23,915 nt of DNA from RGIG3009 sp045595845 (GCA_045595845.1 JAZOBF010000050.1:1-23915), one strand, 5' to 3'; positions 15,825 to 22,174 are shown, numbered from the stretch's first letter. Notes: generated from the letters alone by a model not told the origin. A program made the numbers and translations.

Positions 15825-17155
15825 CAGGCATCCTCCTTCGTGAGTGTAATGACCGAATCACTGACGGATTTGACCGTTGCGTTTATCGGTGCGTGGATGT
15901 TAACGCTGAGTGCATTTTCCGCCGCGGCTCCGATCACCTGACCGGCAACGACTTTATCACCGACGGCAACAACCGCTTTGGCGGGGGCACCGATGTGTTG
16001 TGACAGCAAGATGCGGAGCTCTTTTTCGGATGTTTTGGCATCCGACAGCGGTGCCGGTATATCGTATGCCGTCAAGCGGAGGCGCGCCATCAGGCGGCTC
16101 ATCGGCACACGGCGATTTTCGCGTGCGGGATTGACGGGATTACCTGTCGGAACGGGCGGCTTTACACCGTTTTGCCGCAATCCGTTTTTGCAAGCGGCGA
16201 GCAAGGTGCGGGGGGCAAGGCCCTGCCCGCAGGAGTACAGTTCACACAGGCCGCAACCGACACAATAGAACGAATTGAGATACGGTGTCGCGTCGTTGGT
16301 GATGCCGTTTGACGCGTACAACATAAACTTGTGGGGTTCAATGGGGTGCCCCAACATATGGCGGGGACACAACTCGGTGCAGTAGTTACATTGGCAACAC
16401 GCCGCCATGGCGCGTTTCATATCCACAAACGGTTTTGTTTGCTTTTTTTCGATCAACAGATGGTCATCCGGCAATACCAGTACGGCGTTTGTCGTGCGGG
16501 TGACCGTCTCGTACGAACTGCCGATGCGTCCCATCATCGGTCCGCCCATCAAATAGGCGGGATGAGGTGTCGTTGTGCCGCCGGCGAGTGCTAATAACTC
16601 GCTGATCGCTGTACCGATCGGTACTTTGAAAGTGGCGGGGCGGGCAACCTCTCCTGCTACGGTTACATACTTGTGTGTGACCGGAGAACCGCCCAAAAGA
16701 CGGGCAACATTCAGAATGGTTTCGACATTGAACACCGTTACGCCGACTGCGATCGGAAGACCGCCTGCGGGCACGATGCGTCCGGTGGCTTCGTAGATGA
16801 GCACCACCTCGTCGCCGGCGGGATATACCGCGGGCAGACGGCAGATAGACATATTTGAATAGGTTGACATGTGGTGTTCAACGGCCTCAATGGTTTGCTT
16901 ATAATGCTTCTTGATACCGAGAATCACGGAGGTCGCACCTATTGTTTTCGCAATTAAATCCAACGCGCCGAGAATTTCTTCTGCGTACCGCTCAAGCAGT
17001 TGTTGATGCAATTTTAAGAGCGGTTCGCATTCAGCGCAGTTGAGGATGAGGGTGTCGGCGCGTTCGTCCAGTTTTGCATAGGAGGGGAAACCGGCACCGC
17101 CTGCGCCGACCACACCGCCTTCGCGGAGAAGGTTCTTAAGTTCACTTATGTTCAT
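15824..17155 (-). CDS. pduS: PduS-like RnfC-related flavo-iron-sulfur protein
   Basis: A 443-residue electron-transfer protein linked to microcompartments; in the B12 Pdu system PduS supplies electrons for cobalamin reduction. The glycine loop GVVGAGGAGFPSYAKL (residues 14-29), LILNCAECEP (36-45) and an SLBB region (VTVAGEVARP) mark an intact FMN/NADH module. Two cluster motifs follow: C253/C256/C259/C263 and C298/C301/C304/C309. The C-terminal barrel-sandwich domain (IGAPAKAVVAVGDKV onward) is placed after the clusters, as in PduS, rather than first as in RnfC. It overlaps the EutN gene by 14 bp and pduT by one. No B12 enzyme is seen here, so it more likely balances NADH or feeds the activating enzyme. 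Confidence 0.93.
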   Translation of the reverse strand: MNISELKNLLREGGVVGAGGAGFPSYAKLDERADTLILNCAECEPLLKLHQQLLERYAEEILGALDLIAKTIGATSVILGIKKHYKQTIEAVEHHMSTYSNMSICRLPAVYPAGDEVVLIYEATGRIVPAGGLPIAVGVTVFNVETILNVARLLGGSPVTHKYVTVAGEVARPATFKVPIGTAISELLALAGGTTTPHPAYLMGGPMMGRIGSSYETVTRTTNAVLVLPDDHLLIEKKQTKPFVDMKRAMAACCQCNYCTELCPRHMLGHPIEPHKFMLYASNGITNDATPYLNSFYCVGCGLCELYSCGQGLAPRTLLAACKNGLRQNGVKPPVPTGNPVNPARENRRVPMSRLMARLRLTAYDIPAPLSDAKTSEKELRILLSQHIGAPAKAVVAVGDKVVAGQVIGAAAENALSVNIHAPINATVKSVSDSVITLTKEDA

Positions 17156-17423
17156 GATTATTCATTCCTACGCCGCTATCAACAATACCGACGATGGCGG
17201 CATCTACGGGAGCGCTTTCCATGTTGCAACCGATGCGCGCCGCGCTGCCGGTCGCAACCAGCACGAGTTCACCGATGCCGGCACCGATATTGTCGATGGC
17301 GACGAGTTGCGGGGCATTCTTAGTTGTGCTGATGAGCGGCTCAACTACCATAAATTTGCTACCGATTAAATTGTCGTTTTTGCGTGTGGAAACGATACTT
17401 CCCACAACTTTTCCGACGATCAT
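17142..17423 (-). CDS. pduN: BMC-P vertex protein, EutN/CcmL/PduN family
   Basis: Pentameric shell protein that caps the vertices of the compartment. The start chosen is ATG at 17423, with AAAGGTG six bases upstream, giving MIVGKVVGSIVSTRK, the usual family start; the GTG nine bases earlier sits on the ribosome site. The 93-residue product has the small beta-barrel pattern KFMVVEPL and QLVAIDNIGAGIGELVLVATGSAAR. It is the only BMC-P gene in the window. A strong intercistronic hairpin separates it from the preceding BMC-H gene, which may lower its expression relative to the major shell proteins. Confidence 0.95.
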   Translation of the reverse strand: MIVGKVVGSIVSTRKNDNLIGSKFMVVEPLISTTKNAPQLVAIDNIGAGIGELVLVATGSAARIGCNMESAPVDAAIVGIVDSGVGMNNHEHK

Positions 17424-17460
17424 CTTTCTCACCTTTTCATTCAGTAGTTAGATGGGGAGA

Positions 17461-17490
17461 ATGCGGAGGGAGGGAAAACTCCCTCCGCAT
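17461..17490 (-). promoter_or_regulatory. Strong intercistronic RNA hairpin between BMC-H1 and the EutN-type gene
   Basis: A perfect 12-bp stem, ATGCGGAGGGAG (17461-17472) with CTCCCTCCGCAT (17479-17490), closes a six-base loop. No T-run follows on the minus strand, so it is not a classical terminator. It sits 15 bp after the BMC-H1 stop in a 82-bp gap. A 3'-stabiliser, RNase processing site or partial attenuator is likely. Confidence 0.6.
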
Positions 17491-17505
17491 GAGCCATACA
17501 AATAC

Positions 17506-17784
17506 TTACTTGAGTACGGGCAGGATCTTCTCCACATCGCCATGGGGTCTCGGGATGACATGCGTCGCAATGACTTCGCCCAGACGCGCAGCAGAAGACG
17601 AACCGGCTTCCACAGCGGACTTGACAGCGCCGACATCGCCGCGAACCATGACGGACACGAGTCCGGAACCGATTTTCTCGGTACCGATCAGGACGACATT
17701 CGCAGCTTTGACCATTGCGTCAGCAGCTTCGATAGCGGCGACCAGACCTCTGGTTTCGACCATACCTAATGCTTCCAGTGCCAT
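17506..17784 (-). CDS. pduA: BMC-H shell protein 1, PduA/EutM-like
   Basis: A 92-residue hexameric facet protein with a single canonical BMC domain. It starts MALEALGMVETRGLVAAIEA, has the pore loop TEKIGSG and the edge motif THVIPRPHGDVEKILP. These are the features of the major hexamers that form facets and let diols and aldehydes pass. AAGGAGG lies eight bases before the ATG. It differs from the core of BMC-H2 at about nine of 92 positions. It is the last of five consecutive BMC-H genes and is followed by a strong hairpin. Confidence 0.97.
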   Translation of the reverse strand: MALEALGMVETRGLVAAIEAADAMVKAANVVLIGTEKIGSGLVSVMVRGDVGAVKSAVEAGSSSAARLGEVIATHVIPRPHGDVEKILPVLK

Positions 17785-17818
17785 TGTTGTTTCCTCCTTG
17801 TTTTTTTGTTGGGTAGAC

Positions 17819-18175
17819 TTATTTCAGCTCCGGCAAGATTTTCTCGACGTCGCTGTGGGGTCTCGGGATTACATGGGTCGCAACCAACTCGCCCAGCGTA
17901 GATGCGGACGAAGAACCGGCTTCGACAGCGGCTTTAACAGCGCCGACATCGCCACGAACCATGACGGACACGAGTCCGGAACCGATCTTCTCGGTACCGA
18001 TCAATGTCACATTCGCAGCTTTGACCATTGCGTCAGCAGCTTCGACGGCGGCAACCAGACCTCTGGTTTCGACCATGCCCAATGCTTCCAGTGCCATACT
18101 CTTTACCTCCTTTACCGGTTCTGCTTCGGGCACCGTTTTCGGCGCCTCAGTGGGGACCTTTTTTTGTTCAGCCAT
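17819..18175 (-). CDS. BMC-H shell protein 2 with N-terminal extension and internal start
   Basis: A canonical 92-residue PduA-like domain (MALEALGMVETRGLVAAVEA to KILPELK) is preceded in frame by a Lys/Pro/Glu-rich stretch of 26 residues (MAEQKKVPTEAPKTVPEAEP onward). Two starts are plausible. The long form begins at ATG 18175, which overlaps the stop of BMC-H3 (ATGGCTGA) and has AGGGA six bases upstream. The short form begins at ATG 18097, with an ideal AAAGGAGG (18106-18113) eight bases upstream. The ribosome site is itself in frame, coding VKEV. Both products may be made, as for PduB and PduB'. If only the short form is real, the upstream stretch is a 70-bp spacer. Confidence 0.9.
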   Translation of the reverse strand: MAEQKKVPTEAPKTVPEAEPVKEVKSMALEALGMVETRGLVAAVEAADAMVKAANVTLIGTEKIGSGLVSVMVRGDVGAVKAAVEAGSSSASTLGELVATHVIPRPHSDVEKILPELK

Positions 18176-18473
18176 TTTCATTCCCTGCCTTTTTCCGAAT
18201 TCGTGCGGCGCTCAAATTGATCATCCGCGTGGTTTCTTCGTGTGGGCTGGCAATAACAGCGTGAGCAGCGGGTTTGATGATTGCATTGGCGACGGCGTTT
18301 TCTACGGCCGCGGTTACGGCCGAAACATCACCCTGCACGATAATGGTGACAAGGCGTCCGCCGAGCTTACGCTCCCATGTGACAAATTCCACGTTGGCGG
18401 ATTTACACATGATATCCAAGCAATCGATTCCGGCGGTAACGCCGGATACTTCAACCAGTCCTAAAGACTTCAT
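18168..18473 (-). CDS. BMC-H shell protein 3, divergent (PduK-like BMC domain)
   Basis: A 101-residue single-domain shell protein beginning MKSLGLVEVSGVTAGIDCLD, a start like that of PduK's BMC domain. The pore loop reads WERKLGGRL instead of TEKIGSG, so the pore lining should differ from the PduA-like paralogues. After the domain comes a short basic tail (ARIRKKAGNENG); the Cys-rich C-terminal extension of true PduK is absent. AAGGAG lies ten bases before the ATG. The stop overlaps the long-form start of BMC-H2. A minor shell component is likely. Confidence 0.9.
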   Translation of the reverse strand: MKSLGLVEVSGVTAGIDCLDIMCKSANVEFVTWERKLGGRLVTIIVQGDVSAVTAAVENAVANAIIKPAAHAVIASPHEETTRMINLSAARIRKKAGNENG

Positions 18474-18487
18474 GTTAGAATCGCTCC

Positions 18488-18763
18488 TTAGAATTTCGGC
18501 AGAATCTTCTCCACATCAGCGTGGGGGCGCGGAATTACGTGGGTAGCAACCAACTCACCCAGCGTAGAAGCGGAGGAAGAGCCTGCTTCGACAGCGGCTT
18601 TAACAGCGCCGACATCGCCGCGAACCATGACGGACACGAGTCCGGAACCGATTTTCTCGGTGCCGATGAGGGTGACCTCTGCTGCTTTGACCATTGCATC
18701 GGCAGCCTCGATGGCGGCGGTAAGGCCGCGGGTTTCTACCATACCAAGTGCTTCGTTAGACAT
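18488..18763 (-). CDS. pduA: BMC-H shell protein 4, PduA/EutM-like
   Basis: A 91-residue canonical hexameric shell protein (MSNEALGMVETRGLTAAIEA, pore loop TEKIGSG, end HVIPRPHADVEKILPKF). It is very close in protein and DNA to BMC-H1 and BMC-H2, so the three are recent duplicates or have been homogenised. GGGAGG lies upstream of the ATG at 18763. With H1 and H2 it probably makes up most of the facets. Confidence 0.97.
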   Translation of the reverse strand: MSNEALGMVETRGLTAAIEAADAMVKAAEVTLIGTEKIGSGLVSVMVRGDVGAVKAAVEAGSSSASTLGELVATHVIPRPHADVEKILPKF

Positions 18764-18782
18764 ATCTGTTTCCTCCCTTTAA

Positions 18783-19097
18783 TCAGTTCTTATCGAACGC
18801 ATTGATTTTGAGCATCGGCTCGGTATCCGGTTCGGTGCTGCTCATGATGTGAGTCGTGACAACGCCGGACACATTCTTTGCCGCTTGAGCAGCGGCTTCC
18901 ACGGCGGCGGTGACGTTGTCTACTGTGCCGCGAAACTTGACCGCGACAATAAGCGGGACTGTGAGACTGTCGGGGTTGCCGGGTTTGTTCTTGTCGAAAT
19001 GTTCGACCGTTACATCGGCAGCCTTACAGCCGGCATCGCACGCCACAAAAGCGGCAACCAAACCGTATACTTCAACAATACCGGTGGCGTTTCCCAT
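18783..19097 (-). CDS. BMC-H shell protein 5 with loop insertion
   Basis: A 104-residue BMC-domain protein (MGNATGIVEVYGLVAAFVAC). Between the second and third strands, where PduA has the short pore loop TEKIGSG, it carries the longer FDKNKPGNPDSLTVPL, and the end reads THIMSSTEPDTEPMLKIN. The insertion lies where the central pore would be and should change or close it. It looks like a BMC-H subtype found in glycyl-radical loci, from memory. AAGGGGCGAG precedes the ATG. It is the first of the five consecutive BMC-H genes, 14 bp after the alcohol dehydrogenase gene. Confidence 0.9.
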   Translation of the reverse strand: MGNATGIVEVYGLVAAFVACDAGCKAADVTVEHFDKNKPGNPDSLTVPLIVAVKFRGTVDNVTAAVEAAAQAAKNVSGVVTTHIMSSTEPDTEPMLKINAFDKN

Positions 19098-19111
19098 GAT
19101 TTACTCGCCCC

Positions 19112-20320
19112 TTACTTGTTAACAACAGCGATCTTCAAACCTTCCATTTTCAGGTTTGTGACCAGCGCTTCGTTGATCTCTTCCAGCGGGTACTTATGGG
19201 TGATAAGTTTCTCCATCGGCAAGCCGATACCTTTTGCCCGTTTGAGGAAGTCGAAGGTGGTCGCGTAATCGCGCAGGGTGTACACCCAAGAACCCACCGT
19301 GGTAATCTCTTTGGAGCAGATATCGAAGTGCGGATTGATGGTGGCGTCACCGCCGTTAATGAAGAAACCGAGTTCGCACAAGCCGCCGCCGTTGCGAATG
19401 AACTTGTAGATGTTCGCGTGTGCAACAGGCGAACCGGTGCACTGGAACGCAAAATCGGCGAGATAACCGCCGAATGCGGATTTGACACCGTTGGTCAGCG
19501 CCTCAAGGCCTTGATGGTCCTTGAAATTCACGGTGGCGTTTGCCCCCATCTGACGAGCAAACTCTAAGCGTTTGTTTTCACCGTCAACTGCCACGATGTT
19601 TTCAATACCCATGGTGCGCAACACCGCGATGCAGATCAAACCGATGGGACCGCAACCCTGTACCACCACGCGGCTGTTAAACCGCAAAATGCCGGTGGTC
19701 TTGGCGCGCTCGACCGCGTGGATCAAAACGGCGCAGGGCTCAATCAAAATGCGCGAATCCAAATCCAGATCACTTACATTGAACACGGAGGAACCGCCAC
19801 GCACGACGATGTAATCGGCAAACCAACCGTTGAAATGCACCTCATCATCGGGGAGCAGACCGTACACATCCGCGGCGCCCACATTCTGCTTGTTCATATC
19901 GTACATGGTGATATCGGGATCATCGTGCAGGGTAACACAGGTAACCACCTTGTCGCCGACATGCAAGGGCTTGCCCGCGCTGTCGACCTTGACATTTTTA
20001 CCCATCTTGACAATTTCACCGGTGCCCTCGTGACCGAGTGCTACGGGGATTAAGCCAAAGGGATCGCGTTTAAATTCGTGAGCATCCGTTCCGCAGACAC
20101 CGCAGCCTTCGACTTTAACGAGCATATCGTTATCGCCGAGTTCGGGGATGGCGTACTCTTTAAGCTCAAATTTCTCGAGCTGAGTCAGCATCGCCACGCG
20201 TGCGGTTTTCGGGACATCACGCCCGGCAGACGGAGCAGCAGGAGCGGCAGGTGTACTGCCTTTCATGTTGTCCAATACCTGACGCACAATTTCTTCAATG
20301 TTGGAAGAATTAACATCCAT
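19112..20320 (-). CDS. Zinc-type (MDR) alcohol dehydrogenase with encapsulation peptide
   Basis: A 402-residue medium-chain dehydrogenase. The N-terminal SNIEEIVRQVLDNMKG helix and Ala/Pro linker (residues 21-35) are an encapsulation peptide. Catalytic zinc ligands are C76 (GVCGTD), H97/E98 (LGHEG) and C196 (IEPC). The lobe that usually holds four cysteines for a structural zinc (residues ~121-165) has a single cysteine, so that zinc is absent. The Rossmann part has VVVQGCGPIGLI and an acidic residue in VDGENKR, suggesting NAD(H). In B12 Pdu systems this step uses the iron-type PduQ. It probably reduces propionaldehyde to propanol or lactaldehyde to propanediol. The ATG overlaps the upstream stop (TAATG). 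Confidence 0.93.
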   Translation of the reverse strand: MDVNSSNIEEIVRQVLDNMKGSTPAAPAAPSAGRDVPKTARVAMLTQLEKFELKEYAIPELGDNDMLVKVEGCGVCGTDAHEFKRDPFGLIPVALGHEGTGEIVKMGKNVKVDSAGKPLHVGDKVVTCVTLHDDPDITMYDMNKQNVGAADVYGLLPDDEVHFNGWFADYIVVRGGSSVFNVSDLDLDSRILIEPCAVLIHAVERAKTTGILRFNSRVVVQGCGPIGLICIAVLRTMGIENIVAVDGENKRLEFARQMGANATVNFKDHQGLEALTNGVKSAFGGYLADFAFQCTGSPVAHANIYKFIRNGGGLCELGFFINGGDATINPHFDICSKEITTVGSWVYTLRDYATTFDFLKRAKGIGLPMEKLITHKYPLEEINEALVTNLKMEGLKIAVVNK

Positions 20321-20802
20321 TATTGTGTGCCTCCTCTTTCAAAAAGTTCTTTACCGTAAGCCGCCAGAGCCGTGTCTTGTTCTTCGGATCCACCGCTGAC
20401 ACCCAAACCGCCGATAATGTCACCCGCTTCGTTTTTCAGCGGCTCACCGCCGCCAAAAACGACGATGTGACCTTCGTTGGTAAACTGGATGCCGTACAAC
20501 GGCCCGCCCGGCTGTGCTAAGGGTTTTAACTGTGCGGTGGACATTTTCAGAGACACGACCGTGAACGCCTTTTGTAAGGCTACATCGTAACTGGCGATAT
20601 ACGAATCATCCGCACATTCAACCAGCACCGGTCGCGCTGCTTTGTTGGAGATGGCAACCACCGCGTTGACGCCCATCTCCGCGGCTTTCTCCCGTACCTT
20701 TTCGGCAAGAGGGAGCGCCGCCGCAAGAGTCATATCGGTAAGGTCGCCGCCGAGTTGGCGCACGACTTTATCCACAACGGAGCGTAAGACTTGTTCGTCC
20801 AT
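20320..20802 (-). CDS. PduO C-terminal / GlcG / HbpS-like protein with N-terminal targeting helix
   Basis: A 160-residue protein of the haem-degrading/GlcG-HbpS fold family, found in BMC loci alone or as the C-terminal half of PduO. Its role there is not settled (haem or cobalamin binding are reported for the family). Marks are the helix LAAALPLAEKVREKAAEMG, the segment VVAISNKAARPVLVEC and the glycine-rich end GGGEPLKNEAGDIIGGLGVSGGSEEQD. The first ~18 residues (DEQVLRSVVDKVVRQLGG) look like an encapsulation peptide. ATG at 20802 is preferred over GTG at 20811 because AAGGTG lies six bases upstream. No adenosyltransferase half is present, which fits a B12-independent pathway. Confidence 0.88.
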   Translation of the reverse strand: MDEQVLRSVVDKVVRQLGGDLTDMTLAAALPLAEKVREKAAEMGVNAVVAISNKAARPVLVECADDSYIASYDVALQKAFTVVSLKMSTAQLKPLAQPGGPLYGIQFTNEGHIVVFGGGEPLKNEAGDIIGGLGVSGGSEEQDTALAAYGKELFERGGTQ

Positions 20803-20812
20803 ACATGACACC

Positions 20813-21616
20813 TTATTTCGCTATTTGTTCCATAACGCGTCTGGTGATTTCGGCGACCAGATCCTTTTCCGATGCGCCGCCGTGGCAAGAACCGTCGCAG
20901 TTACCGCAACCGTGGCAGCTGGGCAGGCCCGCTTTGGAGTTGGGGCACAGATCGGCGGGGTGTTTACCTTTCAAGCCGAACTGGCGACGAATCTCATATA
21001 AGCGCTGAACTTGCTTGTCGTTGAGCTCTTTAGGACCGCCAAGCTGTTTGGAGATGTACAGCAGATGCGCGTAGAACTCAACCGATTCCATTTTATGGTA
21101 CGCATTGAGCAGGTTGTCTGAGAACGCCAACGCGCCGTGGTTTTCCAAGAGCACTGCATCAAAGGATTGCAGATACTTAGAAACGGCATCCGGGATTTCC
21201 TCGGTAGAGGGGGTGCCGTACTCAGCAATCGGTACGCAACCGAGTGCGATGACCGCTTCCGGCATGATCGGCTGTGTCAGCGGGATACCCGCGATAGCAA
21301 AGCCGGTCGCATACATCGGGTGTGCGTGAACAACAGCGCCGACATCCGGACGCTCCTTGTACACACGCATGTGCATTTTGATTTCAGACGAGGGTTTGAA
21401 GCCGGCGTTTGCCTGCAACACTTTACCGTCTTTGTCAACCTTGCAGATATAATCGGGAGTCATGAAGCCCTTGCTGACACCGGTAGGGGTGCAGAGGAAC
21501 TCGTTGTCATTCAGCTTGACGGAAATGTTACCGTCGTTCGCCGCGACCATGCCACGATCATAAATGCGTTTGCCAATCGCACAGATCTGTTTTTTGATTT
21601 CATACTCGTTTGTCAT
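20813..21616 (-). CDS. fucA: Class II aldolase, L-fuculose-1-phosphate aldolase, with Cys-rich tail and encapsulation peptide
   Basis: It splits L-fuculose-1-P (and in some relatives L-rhamnulose-1-P) into DHAP and L-lactaldehyde. The catalytic domain (residues ~1-215) has GNISVKLNDNEF, the zinc residues E78, H97, H99 (VVHAHP) and H160 (LENHG), and the TPTG phosphate loop. The protein is ~50 residues longer than E. coli FucA. The extra part holds C224 and a C234/C237/C240/C244 motif (CHGCGNCDGSC), then a C-terminal helix SEKDLVAEITRRVMEQIAK of the encapsulation type. Aldolases of GRM5-type loci are known to have a C-terminal targeting helix. AAAAGGAG precedes the ATG at 21616, with a strong promoter upstream. 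Confidence 0.94.
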   Translation of the reverse strand: MTNEYEIKKQICAIGKRIYDRGMVAANDGNISVKLNDNEFLCTPTGVSKGFMTPDYICKVDKDGKVLQANAGFKPSSEIKMHMRVYKERPDVGAVVHAHPMYATGFAIAGIPLTQPIMPEAVIALGCVPIAEYGTPSTEEIPDAVSKYLQSFDAVLLENHGALAFSDNLLNAYHKMESVEFYAHLLYISKQLGGPKELNDKQVQRLYEIRRQFGLKGKHPADLCPNSKAGLPSCHGCGNCDGSCHGGASEKDLVAEITRRVMEQIAK

Positions 21617-21672
21617 ATGAATTCTCCTTTTCCAATGTTGGATTTTGTTTGTTTTCCTACTTCCTTAGCTAC

Positions 21673-21701
21673 ATCATATCACCATAAACCAAGAAAGTCA
21701 A
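21673..21701 (-). promoter_or_regulatory. Sigma-A promoter in front of fucA
   Basis: On the minus strand TTGACT (21696-21701) and TATGAT (21673-21678) are spaced by exactly 17 bp. The -10 box lies 56 bp upstream of the fucA ATG, in the 111-bp gap after the EutP-like gene. It can drive fucA through pduL independently of the genes upstream. Confidence 0.85.
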
Positions 21702-21727
21702 CATATAAATTTTGTTTTTTCTGTGAT

Positions 21728-22174
21728 TTATTTGATTTTTTGTGGTTTTTGTTTGATTTCGATGTGGTCAAGTAATGCGGGGACGCCTTCGCCCGTCAGC
21801 GAGTTTATGTGAAACACGGTTTCGCAACCGGATAATCGCAACCAGTTTTCGGCGCGTTTTGGGTCTGCCTTGTCGATTTTTGTGACAATTCCGATTACCT
21901 CACGGTTCACCAAGCAGGTGATACAGGGAGGGAAGAGGGAGTAGTCGTCATCGGCGGCAATCAGCAAGCCGACGACATCTGCTTCGTACGCATACAAACA
22001 AAGCGCGGCGCCCAAATCGTGGTTTTCCGCATATTCGCCGGGAGTGTCGATGAGAAAATCGTCGTAGGCGATGGATTGCGTTTTCATGTAGGTGACGGTT
22101 TCACCGCGCAATGCTTGCGTCAGGCTGGTTTTACCGCACCCGCTTCGCCCCATCAAAATGAGTTTTTTTCTCAT
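21728..22174 (-). CDS. pduV: PduV/EutP-like small GTPase-type protein
   Basis: A 148-residue P-loop protein of the EutP/PduV family. It shows Walker A GRSGCGKT (residues 9-16), the G3 motif DTPGEY (about 44-49) and TKID as the guanine-specificity motif (about residues 98-101). The family is linked to microcompartments; PduV is thought to bind the outer shell surface and to take part in BMC movement, EutP to have kinase-like activity. No encapsulation peptide is present. The ATG overlaps the stop of the PduU gene (ATGA), so the two are translationally coupled. The 3' end is very A-rich on the coding strand. Confidence 0.92.
   Translation of the reverse strand: MRKKLILMGRSGCGKTSLTQALRGETVTYMKTQSIAYDDFLIDTPGEYAENHDLGAALCLYAYEADVVGLLIAADDDYSLFPPCITCLVNREVIGIVTKIDKADPKRAENWLRLSGCETVFHINSLTGEGVPALLDHIEIKQKPQKIK

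Noticed and set aside
15824..17155. Annotating the PduS homologue as RnfC of the neighbouring rnf operon
   Set aside because: The barrel-sandwich domain follows the Fe-S motifs, as in PduS, the gene is coupled to pduT, and a separate RnfC-like gene heads the rnf cluster.
17461..17490. Reading the hairpin as an operon terminator
   Set aside because: There is no T-run after the stem on the minus strand, and the next genes (EutN type, PduS, PduT) have tight coupling but no promoter was seen in the gap.
17384..18220. Plus-strand frame of 278 codons across the BMC-H block with internal repeats
   Set aside because: The repeats in the product merely mirror the duplicated BMC-H genes on the other strand; it is a shadow frame.
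17506..18763. Possible CRISPR-like or satellite repeat array
   Set aside because: The repeated blocks are whole coding domains of about 280 bp in frame, not short repeats with unique spacers.
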